A stretch of 64,000 nt of DNA from Cytobacillus gottheilii. GTDB taxonomy: Bacteria > Bacillota > Bacilli > Bacillales > Cytobacillaceae. Below, piece by piece: positions 26,999 through 35,621 of this stretch; within the stretch, counting starts at the first letter, position 1, and each line of letters starts with the position of its first letter. Location of the stretch: positions 3,941,854 through 4,005,853 of the forward strand of contig NZ_KV440945.1 in NCBI RefSeq assembly GCF_001636345.1, in the 5' to 3' direction. The notes below the pieces were generated by a model. The model ran no database searches. It was not told the DNA's origin and saw only the letters and a program-made list of their open reading frames with translations. Position numbers and translations under genes: made by a program.

Positions 26999-28279
26999 TT
27001 ATAACTCAGCAGTTACTGCTGGATCTGGTTTAGCATCCAATTCCCTTAAATGAATGATCAGCGTCCGTTTCCATAATTGATAACAAAGCAGAAGGAAAAT
27101 ACTCAATCCGCATACTGCAAATAATAACCAGACAGGCACACTCTCAAGCAATGCACCAAAGATAATAAAACCAAGCGGTGTCATTGCACTTGCACCCATC
27201 TCCATAATGGACATAACTCTGCCTCTATAGGAGTCTGGTGTGCTCTTTTGCAGTAAAACCATTACAGGCATATTGATCAGCATAACAAAGGTCGATAGCA
27301 GGAGCACCAAAATGATTAAGTAAATAAACACAAAGTTATTCGAAATGGCACTTAATCCGGGCATACTCGGAATTCCCAGCAATATTAAAACAAGAGATAA
27401 TGCAATCATTCCGCCGATAATGGCATTCTCTTTCTTTTTCATCTCAGGGCGTGAAGATAAGAATATAGCCATAATAAGCATTCCTACAGACAAAGAGCCT
27501 TCAATAATCCCTAATTGAAAAGGTTCCATCCCCTTAACCGTCAGAACTAAATATGGCATTGCCACTGGGAATACTGCAAACCAGAAGTTAATCCAAATAC
27601 AAACAAGAATGAGATTAAAAATAAACGGCTGATTTTTCACATAAACAAATCCGGTTTTCATATCTTCAAAGAAATTATTGTGTTCATTTTCCTCTTTTTT
27701 CTCGGAAAACAAATGATAGTTAATGAGAATACTGGCAATCCCAGATACGGTAAAGGCGATGATGTTAATCATCATAAAAAAAGGCAGCGTCATAAAGCCG
27801 AATAATACTCCGCCTAATACTGGACCTAAAATCGTCGATAATGATGCTGCGGCTTGATTGAGTGACATAGCTTTTTGTAAATGATCTGGACCAATCATAT
27901 TGTAGATGGATGAGGTCACTGCTGTAGTATAGAAGGTGTTGAGGGTACTTAAAACTGCTGTCGCCGTATAGAGGAGCCAAATTTCAGGAAATACAAAGTG
28001 AAACAGCAGCAAAATAATCGTTAACCAAACGGCACAAGCAAAGTCTGAAATGATGATGATTTTTTTGCGGTCAAGCCTGTCACTAAGTGCTCCAGCCACC
28101 GGGGCCAGAAGAATACGCGGGAGAACACTCAGCATTAATGTAATCGCAAAATTTAAGCTTGATCCTGTTTCAGCAAGAATATATAAACCAATCGCAAACC
28201 CATAAAGAGAAGATCCTAAAACTGCAATCATCTTTCCAGAGACAAAAAGGATTAGATTCTTTTTGACAGCAGCATTCAT
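26999..28279 (-). CDS. MFS transporter, MFS_3/enterobactin-exporter-like
   Basis: 426 residues with twelve membrane segments. The N-terminal half has GALSDRLDRKKIIIISD (motif A) and the segment-5 block LSTILGPVLGGVLFG. The organisation, including PDSYRGRVMSIMEMG in the second half, matches the MFS_3 group of efflux proteins. It overlaps the ArsR-like regulator by four bases, so both are co-transcribed, and the regulator probably controls the pair in response to the exported compound. Substrate unknown. Confidence 0.87.
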   Translation of the reverse strand: MNAAVKKNLILFVSGKMIAVLGSSLYGFAIGLYILAETGSSLNFAITLMLSVLPRILLAPVAGALSDRLDRKKIIIISDFACAVWLTIILLLFHFVFPEIWLLYTATAVLSTLNTFYTTAVTSSIYNMIGPDHLQKAMSLNQAAASLSTILGPVLGGVLFGFMTLPFFMMINIIAFTVSGIASILINYHLFSEKKEENEHNNFFEDMKTGFVYVKNQPFIFNLILVCIWINFWFAVFPVAMPYLVLTVKGMEPFQLGIIEGSLSVGMLIMAIFLSSRPEMKKKENAIIGGMIALSLVLILLGIPSMPGLSAISNNFVFIYLIILVLLLSTFVMLINMPVMVLLQKSTPDSYRGRVMSIMEMGASAMTPLGFIIFGALLESVPVWLLFAVCGLSIFLLLCYQLWKRTLIIHLRELDAKPDPAVTAEL

Positions 28280-28746
28280 TCTTTTTCCTCCTCAGTCATT
28301 TCCTCAACCCTAAAATCAAAAACATACGGTTTTCTGCCTTCACGCTCTTTAACCGTCATTTTAATGTACTTCATAATTAGTGCATCAATGTCAGCATCAA
28401 ACGCTTGCTTCTCCTCCTCAGTTAAGGACAAATTCGTTCTGCTTGTTCCTTTTTTTACATCTGCTAACTCCTCCCCTTTTAAAACAAAATGGGTTGCTTT
28501 AGAGCGATAATACTTTTCCATGATTCCCCTGTTTTCTTTCGTTTCAGTGATTTCTAAAATGCCGCCATTGTACAGCTGCTGAATATGGTAATGAATACTT
28601 CCTGGCGTTTTCCCCATTTCATCTGCCACTTGTTTAGCTGTCATCTGTTCTTCAGCCAGCAGATAAATAATTTTCACTCGCAGCGTGCTGGAAATGAGCT
28701 TTTGCTGTTCTAGATTGATTTCCATTGATTTCTTTTCAAATTTCAT
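28276..28746 (-). CDS. ArsR-type winged-helix regulator
   Basis: 156 residues from the ATG at 28746, with GGATG at proper spacing; a GTG three codons upstream is too close to it. Residues about 15-75 form a winged helix: STLRVKIIYLLAEEQMTAKQVADEMGKTPGSIHYHIQQL is the classic HTH_20/ArsR layout, described here by its ends. No metal-binding cysteines are present, so it is not a metal sensor. The C-terminal ~70 residues are charged and could bind a ligand or dimerise. It heads an operon with the MFS gene. Confidence 0.85.
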   Translation of the reverse strand: MKFEKKSMEINLEQQKLISSTLRVKIIYLLAEEQMTAKQVADEMGKTPGSIHYHIQQLYNGGILEITETKENRGIMEKYYRSKATHFVLKGEELADVKKGTSRTNLSLTEEEKQAFDADIDALIMKYIKMTVKEREGRKPYVFDFRVEEMTEEEKE

Positions 28747-29001
28747 TTTTTTCACATCCGCTTTTCTTCTTTTATGTTGAGTATTAAAGCTCTGATCCTT
28801 AGTAAACTAATAAAGATAAATTAGTCTGAGTTAATCGTATATTACAAAATTATTATATGTTCTAACTTTTTAGAATGCAATAATAACTTAGAACGAAAAT
28901 TCGACAGATGTAACTCACTCATTAAAAAATGGTTCTTTTTTGAGCGAGTATGGTTCTTATCTGGTTTTTTCTTGCTCTTCATTTGAAGGAACCAGTGGAA
29001 T

Positions 29002-29185
29002 AAGCGGAGATTTTACCCTTATTAATAGAATTGAGCTATTTTGGGGCGAAATAAGAGGAGAAATTCCGGTTATATAGAATAAAATCGCTTTTTTTCTTGA
29101 TTTTTGGTTAGTTAGACGGAATTCTTCCGTTTATTTAAGCCTATTTTAAGTGATTTTACGATTTAAGCGGAATTCTTCCGCCTAT
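29002..29185. repeat. Degenerate tandem array, CGGA-type blocks at 51/61/51-bp spacing
   Basis: The 28747-29405 gap holds four related blocks: GCGGAGATTTTACCC, AGGAGAAATTCCGG, ACGGAATTCTTCCG and GCGGAATTCTTCCG, with aligned positions 29005, 29056, 29117 and 29168. The last three are short dyads in themselves. Blocks resemble those at 15691-15925. No reading frame is supported; the rest of the gap is the regulator leader and the katE terminator. Confidence 0.75.
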
Positions 29186-29337
29186 TTATGAAAATTTAAA
29201 TTTTTGATTTGGCAAGAAAACTTGAAACGAAAGAGTGCAAGACTCCTGCTTAGACTCAGCACATCAGCCCAGCCGGAAAGCGAATTTTAAAGTGGCATTA
29301 CTTACATATTTCATTAATAAACTCAGAAACAGCAAAA

Positions 29338-29385
29338 AAACCAAACCATTAGACAGATAAATATCTACTAATGGTTCGGTTTTTC
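29338..29385 (-). terminator. Terminator of katE
   Basis: AAACCGAACCATTAG and CTAATGGTTTGGTTT (minus strand) pair around a 15-base loop and are followed by TTTTGC. Confidence 0.88.
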
Positions 29386-29405
29386 AATAGCTGCAATATT
29401 ATAGC

Positions 29406-31484
29406 CTATACTTTTCTATTCCAGAAACGATGCTGGCCAATAGCCTGAATAAAGGCTTTATTAAACATACTCAGTTCTTCTGCGTTTGTGATGCAAACAA
29501 CGCCCTCTTGCTCACATACCTTTCTAGGTTCAAGTTCAAGGTCGTTTAACCCAGCAGATTGTGCAAGCTCCGCACCCTCGTTTACAAATCCAATCGGCTT
29601 AAAGTGCTTATGTGCTTGTCGAAGAAAATCTATTGCTTCTCTTTCTGTCTTTAGCTGATCGATGCTTCCTTGACCTCCGGGTACAAAAACAGCGTCATAA
29701 TGAACAGAGTCCGCTGTAAGGAATGTTTGGTGCGCTTCTACTTGTTCGTTTGTTTCACTCTTCAGCATTCCTTGATGTGTACTGACAATTTCAGCTAGAA
29801 CACCCTCAGTTTTAAAGGCCTTCATCACTTCCATTACTTCCTCAGCACGTACACCGTCGGCAGCAAGTATAGCCACTTTTCTAGTCTGTGGCCGTTTTGC
29901 TGTATTCTCCTGGCTCAATGCAGGAGAGGATGCGGTCACTTTTGATTCTTCAGCATTCTCAGGCATTGAAACGCCAACACCTTTAGCAATTTGCTCTGCC
30001 AAATACGTATCAACATGACTGAACATATTTACAACCTGCTGCCGTACGTCTTTACTTTTCACCCTGCCGACTTCAAATTGAAAGGCTCCAATTATATGCA
30101 TCTTTTCAGGCTCTGTCATACTATTCCAAAAGAGTTTTGCCTGGCTGAAATGATCTTTAAAGCTGTCGCTCCGTGCACGAATTTTTCGGCCCTCTACCTT
30201 TTCCTGATAATGTACATACCCGCCTTCTTCCTCTGTGGCAGGACGAGGATCATTATTTTGCAGGGAATTCTTATGATAAGCGACTTGTCCCTTATTAATT
30301 GTCATCCGATTGTAGCCGTCGTATTGATTGTTATGGAATGGACAAACCGGGCGATTGATTGGCAATTCATGAAAATTTGGACCGCCAAGACGGATCAATT
30401 GTGTATCGGTATAAGAAAACAGTCTGCCCTGCAGCAGTGGATCATTGGAAAAATCGATTCCCGGCACCACATTGCCTGGGTGAAAAGCAACCTGCTCTGT
30501 TTCTGCGAACACATTGTCTTGATTGCGATTAAGTGTCATTTTACCAATCTTCTTAACAGGAACAACTTCCTCAGGCCAAATTTTCGTCGGATCTAAGATG
30601 TCAAAGTCAAAATTGAATTCCTCTTCCTCATCTATCATTTGAACACCCAGTTCAAATTCTGGAAAATCGCCTCTTTCAATTGCTTCCCATAAGTCTCTTC
30701 GGTGATAGTCCGGATCTTTTCCAGCTAGAGTAAGGGCTTCTTCAAAAACAAGCGAATGAACGCCAAGCACTGGCTTCCAGTGAAATTTCACAAAGCGTGC
30801 TCTGCCCTGTTCGTTAACAAATCTGAAGGTGTGCACACCAAAGCCTTCCATCATTCGTAAACTTCTCGGTACTGCACGGTCAGACATTGTCCACATGATC
30901 ATATGTGCTGACTCTTGGTTATTGGCGGCAAAATCCCAAAAAGTATCATGTGCAGTAGAAGCCTGCGGCATTTCATTATGAGGCTCTGGCTTAAATGAAT
31001 GAACAAGGTCAGGAAACTTGATGGCATCCTGTATGAAAAACACAGGAATATTATTGCCGACAAGATCATAGTTTCCTTCTTCTGTATAAAACTTCACCGC
31101 AAAACCTCTGGCATCTCGGACAGAATCTGCTGAACCTTTTGAGCCTGCGACTGTTGAAAACCGGACAAAAACAGGTGTTTTCACATTAGGATCTTGGAGG
31201 AAGCCTGCACGCGTATATTCTGCCATTGATTCATACGGCTGAAAGAATCCATGTACTCCAAAGCCGCGAGCATGAACAACCCGCTCAGGAATACGCTCAT
31301 GATCGAAATGAGTCATTTTTTCTCTGAAATGAAAGTCCTCCATTAACGTTGGTCCTCTGCTGCCTGCTTTCAGAGAGTGCTCGTCCTCTGAAACCTTAAC
31401 CCCCTGATTGGTTGTCATATATTGGCCTTTGTTATCACTGCGGAACTGCTCTAATTGTTCGTCTTTGCGATTTTCATTGCTCAA
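29406..31484 (-). CDS. katE: Large-subunit catalase, KatE/HPII type
   Basis: 692 residues, the size of B. subtilis KatE (686). The catalytic His71 is in RVVHARGFGVHGFF and the distal Asn in the GSADSVRDARGFAVKFYTEEGNYDLVGNN region; the proximal heme ligand Tyr is in LFSYTDTQLIRLG. Residues ~535-690 form a DJ-1/PfpI-like flavodoxin-type domain (KVAILAADGVRAEEVMEVMKAF), typical of large catalases. It detoxifies H2O2 in the general stress response. A sigma-B promoter lies upstream at 31545-31570, and a strong terminator follows. Confidence 0.95.
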   Translation of the reverse strand: MSNENRKDEQLEQFRSDNKGQYMTTNQGVKVSEDEHSLKAGSRGPTLMEDFHFREKMTHFDHERIPERVVHARGFGVHGFFQPYESMAEYTRAGFLQDPNVKTPVFVRFSTVAGSKGSADSVRDARGFAVKFYTEEGNYDLVGNNIPVFFIQDAIKFPDLVHSFKPEPHNEMPQASTAHDTFWDFAANNQESAHMIMWTMSDRAVPRSLRMMEGFGVHTFRFVNEQGRARFVKFHWKPVLGVHSLVFEEALTLAGKDPDYHRRDLWEAIERGDFPEFELGVQMIDEEEEFNFDFDILDPTKIWPEEVVPVKKIGKMTLNRNQDNVFAETEQVAFHPGNVVPGIDFSNDPLLQGRLFSYTDTQLIRLGGPNFHELPINRPVCPFHNNQYDGYNRMTINKGQVAYHKNSLQNNDPRPATEEEGGYVHYQEKVEGRKIRARSDSFKDHFSQAKLFWNSMTEPEKMHIIGAFQFEVGRVKSKDVRQQVVNMFSHVDTYLAEQIAKGVGVSMPENAEESKVTASSPALSQENTAKRPQTRKVAILAADGVRAEEVMEVMKAFKTEGVLAEIVSTHQGMLKSETNEQVEAHQTFLTADSVHYDAVFVPGGQGSIDQLKTEREAIDFLRQAHKHFKPIGFVNEGAELAQSAGLNDLELEPRKVCEQEGVVCITNAEELSMFNKAFIQAIGQHRFWNRKV

Positions 31485-31544
31485 TTGAACTGTACCTCCT
31501 ACTATTAGCCGCCAAATATGCTGCTATGTATATTTATTTGTCCC

Positions 31545-31570
31545 TTACCCGTCCAATTCTTCTAATAAAC
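31545..31570 (-). promoter_or_regulatory. Sigma-B promoter of katE
   Basis: On the minus strand GTTTAT is followed after 14 bases by GGGTAA, matching the sigma-B consensus GTTTAA-N12-15-GGGTAT with one change in each box. It lies about 60 bases upstream of the katE start; katE is a classic sigma-B gene. Confidence 0.8.
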
Positions 31571-31740
31571 AAAAAATACAGTTTCTGATAATAGTCTCCT
31601 AAATTACTAGGTAAATCGCGTCATTTTTTTCCCATTTTTCTATAAATCGACAAAATATTTTCCTATTTGAGGAATAGGGTGTTGTTAAATATTGAAAAAC
31701 AATATAAAATTTTCTTAATACTTCAATAGGACGTGAAAAA

Positions 31741-32313
31741 ATGGAAATAACAACTCATTTTTTCTTTAACCTTTCATTGCTCATTATTGTGCTCTTTTTT
31801 TCTTTGGTTATTGCCAGAAAGCTTAATTACACTACTGTACCTAAGTTTGGAGCTTTATGCTGCGTGATGTTTATGCTTTTTATTTGTATACAATTGTCCT
31901 ATAAACCGCATCCTGAATTGCATTATGATTTACGGATTATTCCCATAGCGATCGCTGGATTATATATTGGAATTGGTCCTATTGTGGCTGTATTGGCGAT
32001 TATCCTGCGGGGGTTTTATGGATTGGATGAAGGATTTCTGCTTCATACAGTACTATTTACTATTTTCGGTCTTATTACTTGGTTCCATTATTCTAGTTTT
32101 TGGAAACTCCCTGCCTCAAAAAGAATCAATTATTCTATTCTAAGCACCATTATGTTCTCACTTATAAGCTTACTTGTTATCGAGTTAACCATTATAGTAG
32201 AGAATCGTTTTGATTTATGGTTTGCGTACTTGATTATACCGGCCTTAGGTGTCGGCATGATCGCTTATACCATTGAATTTATTCTTCATAATGCAGATAT
32301 TCAAAAAAAGTGA
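31741..32313 (+). CDS. KinB-like sensor kinase, N-terminal membrane part (first half of a split gene)
   Basis: 190 residues with about six membrane segments of the 5TM-5TMR_LYT type (YDLRIIPIAIAGLYIGIGPIV). It ends FILHNADIQKK-stop, where KinB-type kinases continue straight into the HisKA domain. The stop TGA overlaps the GTG start of the next frame. The last codons are CAA AAA AAG TGA, which contains the heptamer A-AAA-AAG. A -1 shift there, or one extra A, produces a continuous 421-residue kinase aligned without gap to B. subtilis KinB (428 residues). It may be a mutation, a read error, or programmed frameshifting. Confidence 0.82.
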   Translation: MEITTHFFFNLSLLIIVLFFSLVIARKLNYTTVPKFGALCCVMFMLFICIQLSYKPHPELHYDLRIIPIAIAGLYIGIGPIVAVLAIILRGFYGLDEGFLLHTVLFTIFGLITWFHYSSFWKLPASKRINYSILSTIMFSLISLLVIELTIIVENRFDLWFAYLIIPALGVGMIAYTIEFILHNADIQKK

Positions 32314-33005
32314 TTCTTACGGAGAAAATGGAAGCGGTTGAGCAAATGGGGGCTGCAATATCACATGAAATCCGCAATCCACTTACAGCAGCAATGGGAT
32401 TTGTCCATTTAATGAAGGAGCCAGCGATATCACCCAAAAAACGGATGGAATATTTATCTATCGTAAAAGAGGAACTTGAATCAGCAGAACGTGTTATTCA
32501 AAACTATTTAACGTTTTCTAAGCCATCACTTGGTTATATAGAAGAAATACCAGTTAAAACAGAACTTCTAAAAGTCATAAATATCTTAAAGCCTTCAGCT
32601 AACCAAAATTCAGTAGAAATTACGACGAACTTTGCTATTCTGGGCTCCATTGAAGGCGATCGGCAAAAATTTCATCAATGTTTCCTAAATGTCATCAAAA
32701 ACTCAATTGAATCCATGCCTCGAGGCGGACATATCTATATTTATACACATTATACAAAAACACATATCATTATTGAGATAGAAGACACTGGAGTCGGCAT
32801 GAGCCAAGAGCAAATTCAGCGTCTCGGCGAACCCTATTATTCTACGAAGGGGTCTAAAGGCACTGGATTAGGAATGATGGTTGTGTTCAGCATTGTAAAA
32901 GCAATGAAAGGGACGATAAGGGTTGAAAGCGAAATAAATCAAGGCACCACCTTTTCGTTTACTTTCCCTACATACAATCACTCAAGTAAAAATGAAAGGT
33001 TTTAA
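32310..33005 (+). CDS. KinB-like sensor kinase, catalytic part (second half of a split gene)
   Basis: 231 residues opening at GTG. HisKA: AAISHEIRNPLTAAMGFVHLM (shown by its first residues; His19 is the phosphoacceptor). HATPase: FLNVIKNSIESMP, EDTGVGMSQEQIQRLGEPYYSTK and GTGLGMMVVFSIV. All catalytic motifs are intact. Without the upstream part it would be a soluble kinase lacking a sensor, with no ribosome binding site of its own beyond weak sequence, so translation probably depends on the upstream frame. KinB-type kinases feed the sporulation phosphorelay. Confidence 0.82.
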   Translation: MILTEKMEAVEQMGAAISHEIRNPLTAAMGFVHLMKEPAISPKKRMEYLSIVKEELESAERVIQNYLTFSKPSLGYIEEIPVKTELLKVINILKPSANQNSVEITTNFAILGSIEGDRQKFHQCFLNVIKNSIESMPRGGHIYIYTHYTKTHIIIEIEDTGVGMSQEQIQRLGEPYYSTKGSKGTGLGMMVVFSIVKAMKGTIRVESEINQGTTFSFTFPTYNHSSKNERF

Positions 33006-33046
33006 TGTTTCCCACAAAGGCACCTGCATATTTTAATACATACATA

Positions 33047-33078
33047 AAAGGATCCGGATGAATACTTGGATCCTTTTT
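33047..33078. terminator. Terminator between the kinase and the Nudix gene
   Basis: AAAGGATCC and GGATCCTTT pair around a 12-base loop, followed by TTCTTGTTTT; it serves the plus-strand kinase and probably the converging Nudix gene. Confidence 0.85.
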
Positions 33079-33104
33079 CTTGTTTTATCCAGTTTTTTAA
33101 GCTG

Positions 33105-33635
33105 CTAACTTTCAAATATATTTAGCTGGCTTTCCTCAATGATTGGTAAACTTCTTTTCTCCCAAGCAAACTCAAGTATCTGCTCCTTAATATCAGGATA
33201 TAGGATAATATTCTTTAAATGTGCTAAAGATATCCATTTAATATCTGTTTGATTGGAATCTGGGTATTCTGGCACCTGAGCTGTTTCTCCATCTGGGATT
33301 GTACATTCGAACATAAGGCAGATGCTATGCTGCGGACCATATTTTGAATGATTTTCAACTGGTTCATATTCGTAAACAAGAACAAGATCTCCGACTTCCA
33401 CTCTAGCCGAAACTTCCTCCATAGCCTCACGCCTGACTGCTTCAATAATTGTTTCTCCAGGCTCTGCACCCCCGCCTGGTATATTATAATGAACTCCATT
33501 TTCATCTTCATATTCCACTAATAAAATCTCGTTATTTTTATTAATGATCATTGCAGCAGCTCTCACTCTAATATGACTGTTCACAGCAGGCCCCCATTTC
33601 AGCTGTATTCTTGGATTCTTGTCTACTAAAATCAA
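33105..33635 (-). CDS. Nudix hydrolase
   Basis: 176 residues. The Nudix box starts at GGGAEPGETIIEAVRREAM and ends EEVSARV, matching GX5EX7REUXEEXXU. The N-terminal strand (IRVRAAAMIINKNNEILLVEY) and the following LNIPGGG-type turn fit the family fold. Nudix enzymes hydrolyse nucleoside-diphosphate-linked substrates; the substrate here is unknown. Only 13 bases separate it from the upstream epimerase, so both are in one unit controlled by the TetR-type operator at 34614. Confidence 0.88.
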   Translation of the reverse strand: MILVDKNPRIQLKWGPAVNSHIRVRAAAMIINKNNEILLVEYEDENGVHYNIPGGGAEPGETIIEAVRREAMEEVSARVEVGDLVLVYEYEPVENHSKYGPQHSICLMFECTIPDGETAQVPEYPDSNQTDIKWISLAHLKNIILYPDIKEQILEFAWEKRSLPIIEESQLNIFES

Positions 33636-33648
33636 GAGTTCCCTCTAA

Positions 33649-34596
33649 TCACTTATTCGTTTTCTCTGCTAAATATTCCTTCGTCCACTCTAATGTTTTG
33701 CGGAGCCCATCTTTGTAGGGGGTTCTTGGAACTGGTCCCACTTCAGCTTCATACTTTTCCCCATTGAGAATGACAGGCTTTTCTGTTAGATACATCATCT
33801 CCTTCATTTCCCGCATGAACGGATTGAAGATTCCCAGTAAGGCAATCATCCCTGCAGATACGGACATGATCTTTTTCCTGTATTGTTCCCCCCGTAAAAG
33901 GGATTCAATTTCAATTCCTGAGATAGGATGGGCAGAAGGGATATTCCAGTTTTGATTGTAGGCTTTATCCTTAAGCGCAAGCTCAATGATCGCTTTTGCT
34001 CCATCGATTGTATATAGAAACTCTCTTCGTTTTTGTTTATTCCCTACATAAATAGCATTCTTATTCTGTGCAGCTCCTTTAATCGTTTCAAAAAGGATTG
34101 TATTAACCGCCAATGGTCCATATAAATCCGGCATATGAGCAATAATCACATCTATATCGCTGCTTAATAGCCTTTTCTCCATTTCAAGTCTAATCTTCCC
34201 CTTTTTCGTTTGCGGATTTTTTGCACTGCTCTCTTTAACATGTTGATCCTGAAAGCCATATGCATAAATATTATCGGCAAGCACTATTTTTGCTGAATGC
34301 GCCTGTGCTGCAGCCAACATATTTTCAATACATAGCGGATGCTGTGCCAACCAGTTTTGATACGGAAAGCTGACCGCATGAAAAAGAATTTCAGCTCCCT
34401 CTGCCGCTTCCATCATGTCTTCCTTTACTAGAGCATCTCCTGGAAAAATGGTTACCAAATGATTGTCATTAAATAACGCTGTAAGTTTTTGTTCCCCTCG
34501 TGCAAAGGCAATTACCTCAATTCCTCTAGCAGTCAATTCATTTACCAGAGCATACCCTATTCCTCCAGTTGCTCCTGCTACCAATACCTTTTTCAT
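33649..34596 (-). CDS. NAD(P)-binding epimerase/dehydratase-family protein (extended SDR)
   Basis: 315 residues from the ATG at 34596 (GGGGGATG precedes it); a longer frame upstream lacks a binding site. MKKVLVAGATGGIGYALV carries the GxxGxxG Rossmann motif. The YxxxK-like region is around LADNIYAYGFQ, with the Lys not clearly in place, so catalysis may differ from classic epimerases. AKIVLADN and VPRTPYKDGLRKTLEWTKEYL fit the extended SDR fold. Expression is likely controlled by the adjacent TetR-family gene through operators on both sides of the intergenic region. Confidence 0.78.
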   Translation of the reverse strand: MKKVLVAGATGGIGYALVNELTARGIEVIAFARGEQKLTALFNDNHLVTIFPGDALVKEDMMEAAEGAEILFHAVSFPYQNWLAQHPLCIENMLAAAQAHSAKIVLADNIYAYGFQDQHVKESSAKNPQTKKGKIRLEMEKRLLSSDIDVIIAHMPDLYGPLAVNTILFETIKGAAQNKNAIYVGNKQKRREFLYTIDGAKAIIELALKDKAYNQNWNIPSAHPISGIEIESLLRGEQYRKKIMSVSAGMIALLGIFNPFMREMKEMMYLTEKPVILNGEKYEAEVGPVPRTPYKDGLRKTLEWTKEYLAEKTNK

Positions 34597-34613
34597 CTTT
34601 TCATCCCCCTTTA

Positions 34614-34628
34614 TTAACCAATGGTCAA
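34614..34628. promoter_or_regulatory. TetR-type operator before the epimerase-Nudix unit
   Basis: TTAACCAATGGTCAA is the same dyad as at 35312 with one arm mismatch, positioned just upstream of the epimerase ribosome binding site. Confidence 0.75.
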
Positions 34629-34642
34629 TTAATAGTAAAAAG

Positions 34643-34671
34643 ATAGAACTGAACAATATGTCCGGTTCTAT
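34643..34671 (-). terminator. Terminator of the TetR-family gene
   Basis: ATAGAAC and GTTCTAT pair around a 15-base loop, followed on the minus strand by CTTTTTACT. Confidence 0.6.
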
Positions 34672-34711
34672 TTGAGTCTAATATACGTGGGCTAATTATT
34701 TTTTCAAGCAT

Positions 34712-35296
34712 CTAACAAGATCCTTCATTCCCTAATCCTCTCAGCACAAATGTAACGTGATTTTCTGCTGCCGCTTCTGCTTCTGAATAGGATTGGGCAT
34801 AGCCTAAGAAATGTGAAACAAATCCATGTAAAGAAAGAAAAGCAGACCATATTAAATAGATGGCTGGAGGGCGGTCCATTAACTTAAAAACCGCTTGTGC
34901 GAATTTTTCATAGCTTTCATTTGCAGGAGACTGCATTAACCCATCCACTCCTTCACCCTTCATCAAGAACATAAACTCATATTGATTTTGATTATTTAAT
35001 CCGTATTCGATAAATCTCAGGAAGAGTGTCCGAAGTTTCTGTGCCCTATGTTCTTCACTAGCCATAACCGTATCAATGATCTGATTAAGTTGTGCGAAAT
35101 CTTCTTCAATCATGCCATAAAAAAGCTGTTCTTTATTTTTAAAATGATAATATAGAGCTCCATGACTGCAGCCTAATTCAGCAGCAATACTGCGCATTGA
35201 TACGGCACGATATCCTTTTTCTTCAAATAGAAAACGAGCTTTACGAATGATTTTATCCCGTGACAGCTCATCTGCATTTACTCTTCTTGCTGACAT
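34712..35296 (-). CDS. TetR-family transcriptional repressor
   Basis: 194 residues. The N-terminal HTH spans about 12-58: DKIIRKARFLFEEKGYRAVSMRSIAAELGCSHGALYYHFKNK is the TetR helix-turn-helix with the expected GALYYHFK turn (given in part). The C-terminal helices form a ligand-binding domain with many aromatic residues. Near-identical dyads TTAACC-N3-GGTTAA occur upstream of this gene and of the epimerase, so it probably represses both units. The inducer is unknown. Confidence 0.92.
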   Translation of the reverse strand: MSARRVNADELSRDKIIRKARFLFEEKGYRAVSMRSIAAELGCSHGALYYHFKNKEQLFYGMIEEDFAQLNQIIDTVMASEEHRAQKLRTLFLRFIEYGLNNQNQYEFMFLMKGEGVDGLMQSPANESYEKFAQAVFKLMDRPPAIYLIWSAFLSLHGFVSHFLGYAQSYSEAEAAAENHVTFVLRGLGNEGSC

Positions 35297-35311
35297 CCTA
35301 ATTCCCCTTTA

Positions 35312-35326
35312 TTAACCAGTGGTTAA
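35312..35326. promoter_or_regulatory. TetR-type operator before the regulator gene
   Basis: TTAACCAGTGGTTAA, a perfect 6+3+6 dyad, directly upstream of the ribosome binding site; it matches the site at 34614, implying autoregulation. Confidence 0.8.
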
Positions 35327-35621
35327 TTATTAATATACACATTCGATAAAATAAAGGCAATATTTTCTTTTTTATTTCATAACTCTTAGTTATTAAAAAT
35401 ATCTATACAGTGTACAACCCCAAGCTCAGTACTTGCTCTTGACTTTTACTGGCCCTCATTCACAAGTGAATAATAAATCTCAGAAATAACAGCTCACAGA
35501 GAAATTTTGCATTGATGATTCCCATGTTCCTTAGCAGTTCATCCTATTAGTGATGTTAAACTTTGAAACTTTTTCCCCAGCTTTACGTAATACTTATTAG
35601 TCAATTGAAAGAAGGGATCTT
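35327..35621. other. Intergenic region without a recognisable gene
   Basis: Apart from the promoter regions of the flanking divergent genes I see no coding frame, structured RNA or repeat here. Confidence 0.5.

Noticed and set aside
29991-30596. 201-codon plus-strand frame opposite katE
   Set aside because: It lies entirely antisense to a well-conserved enzyme and has no homology or ribosome binding site.
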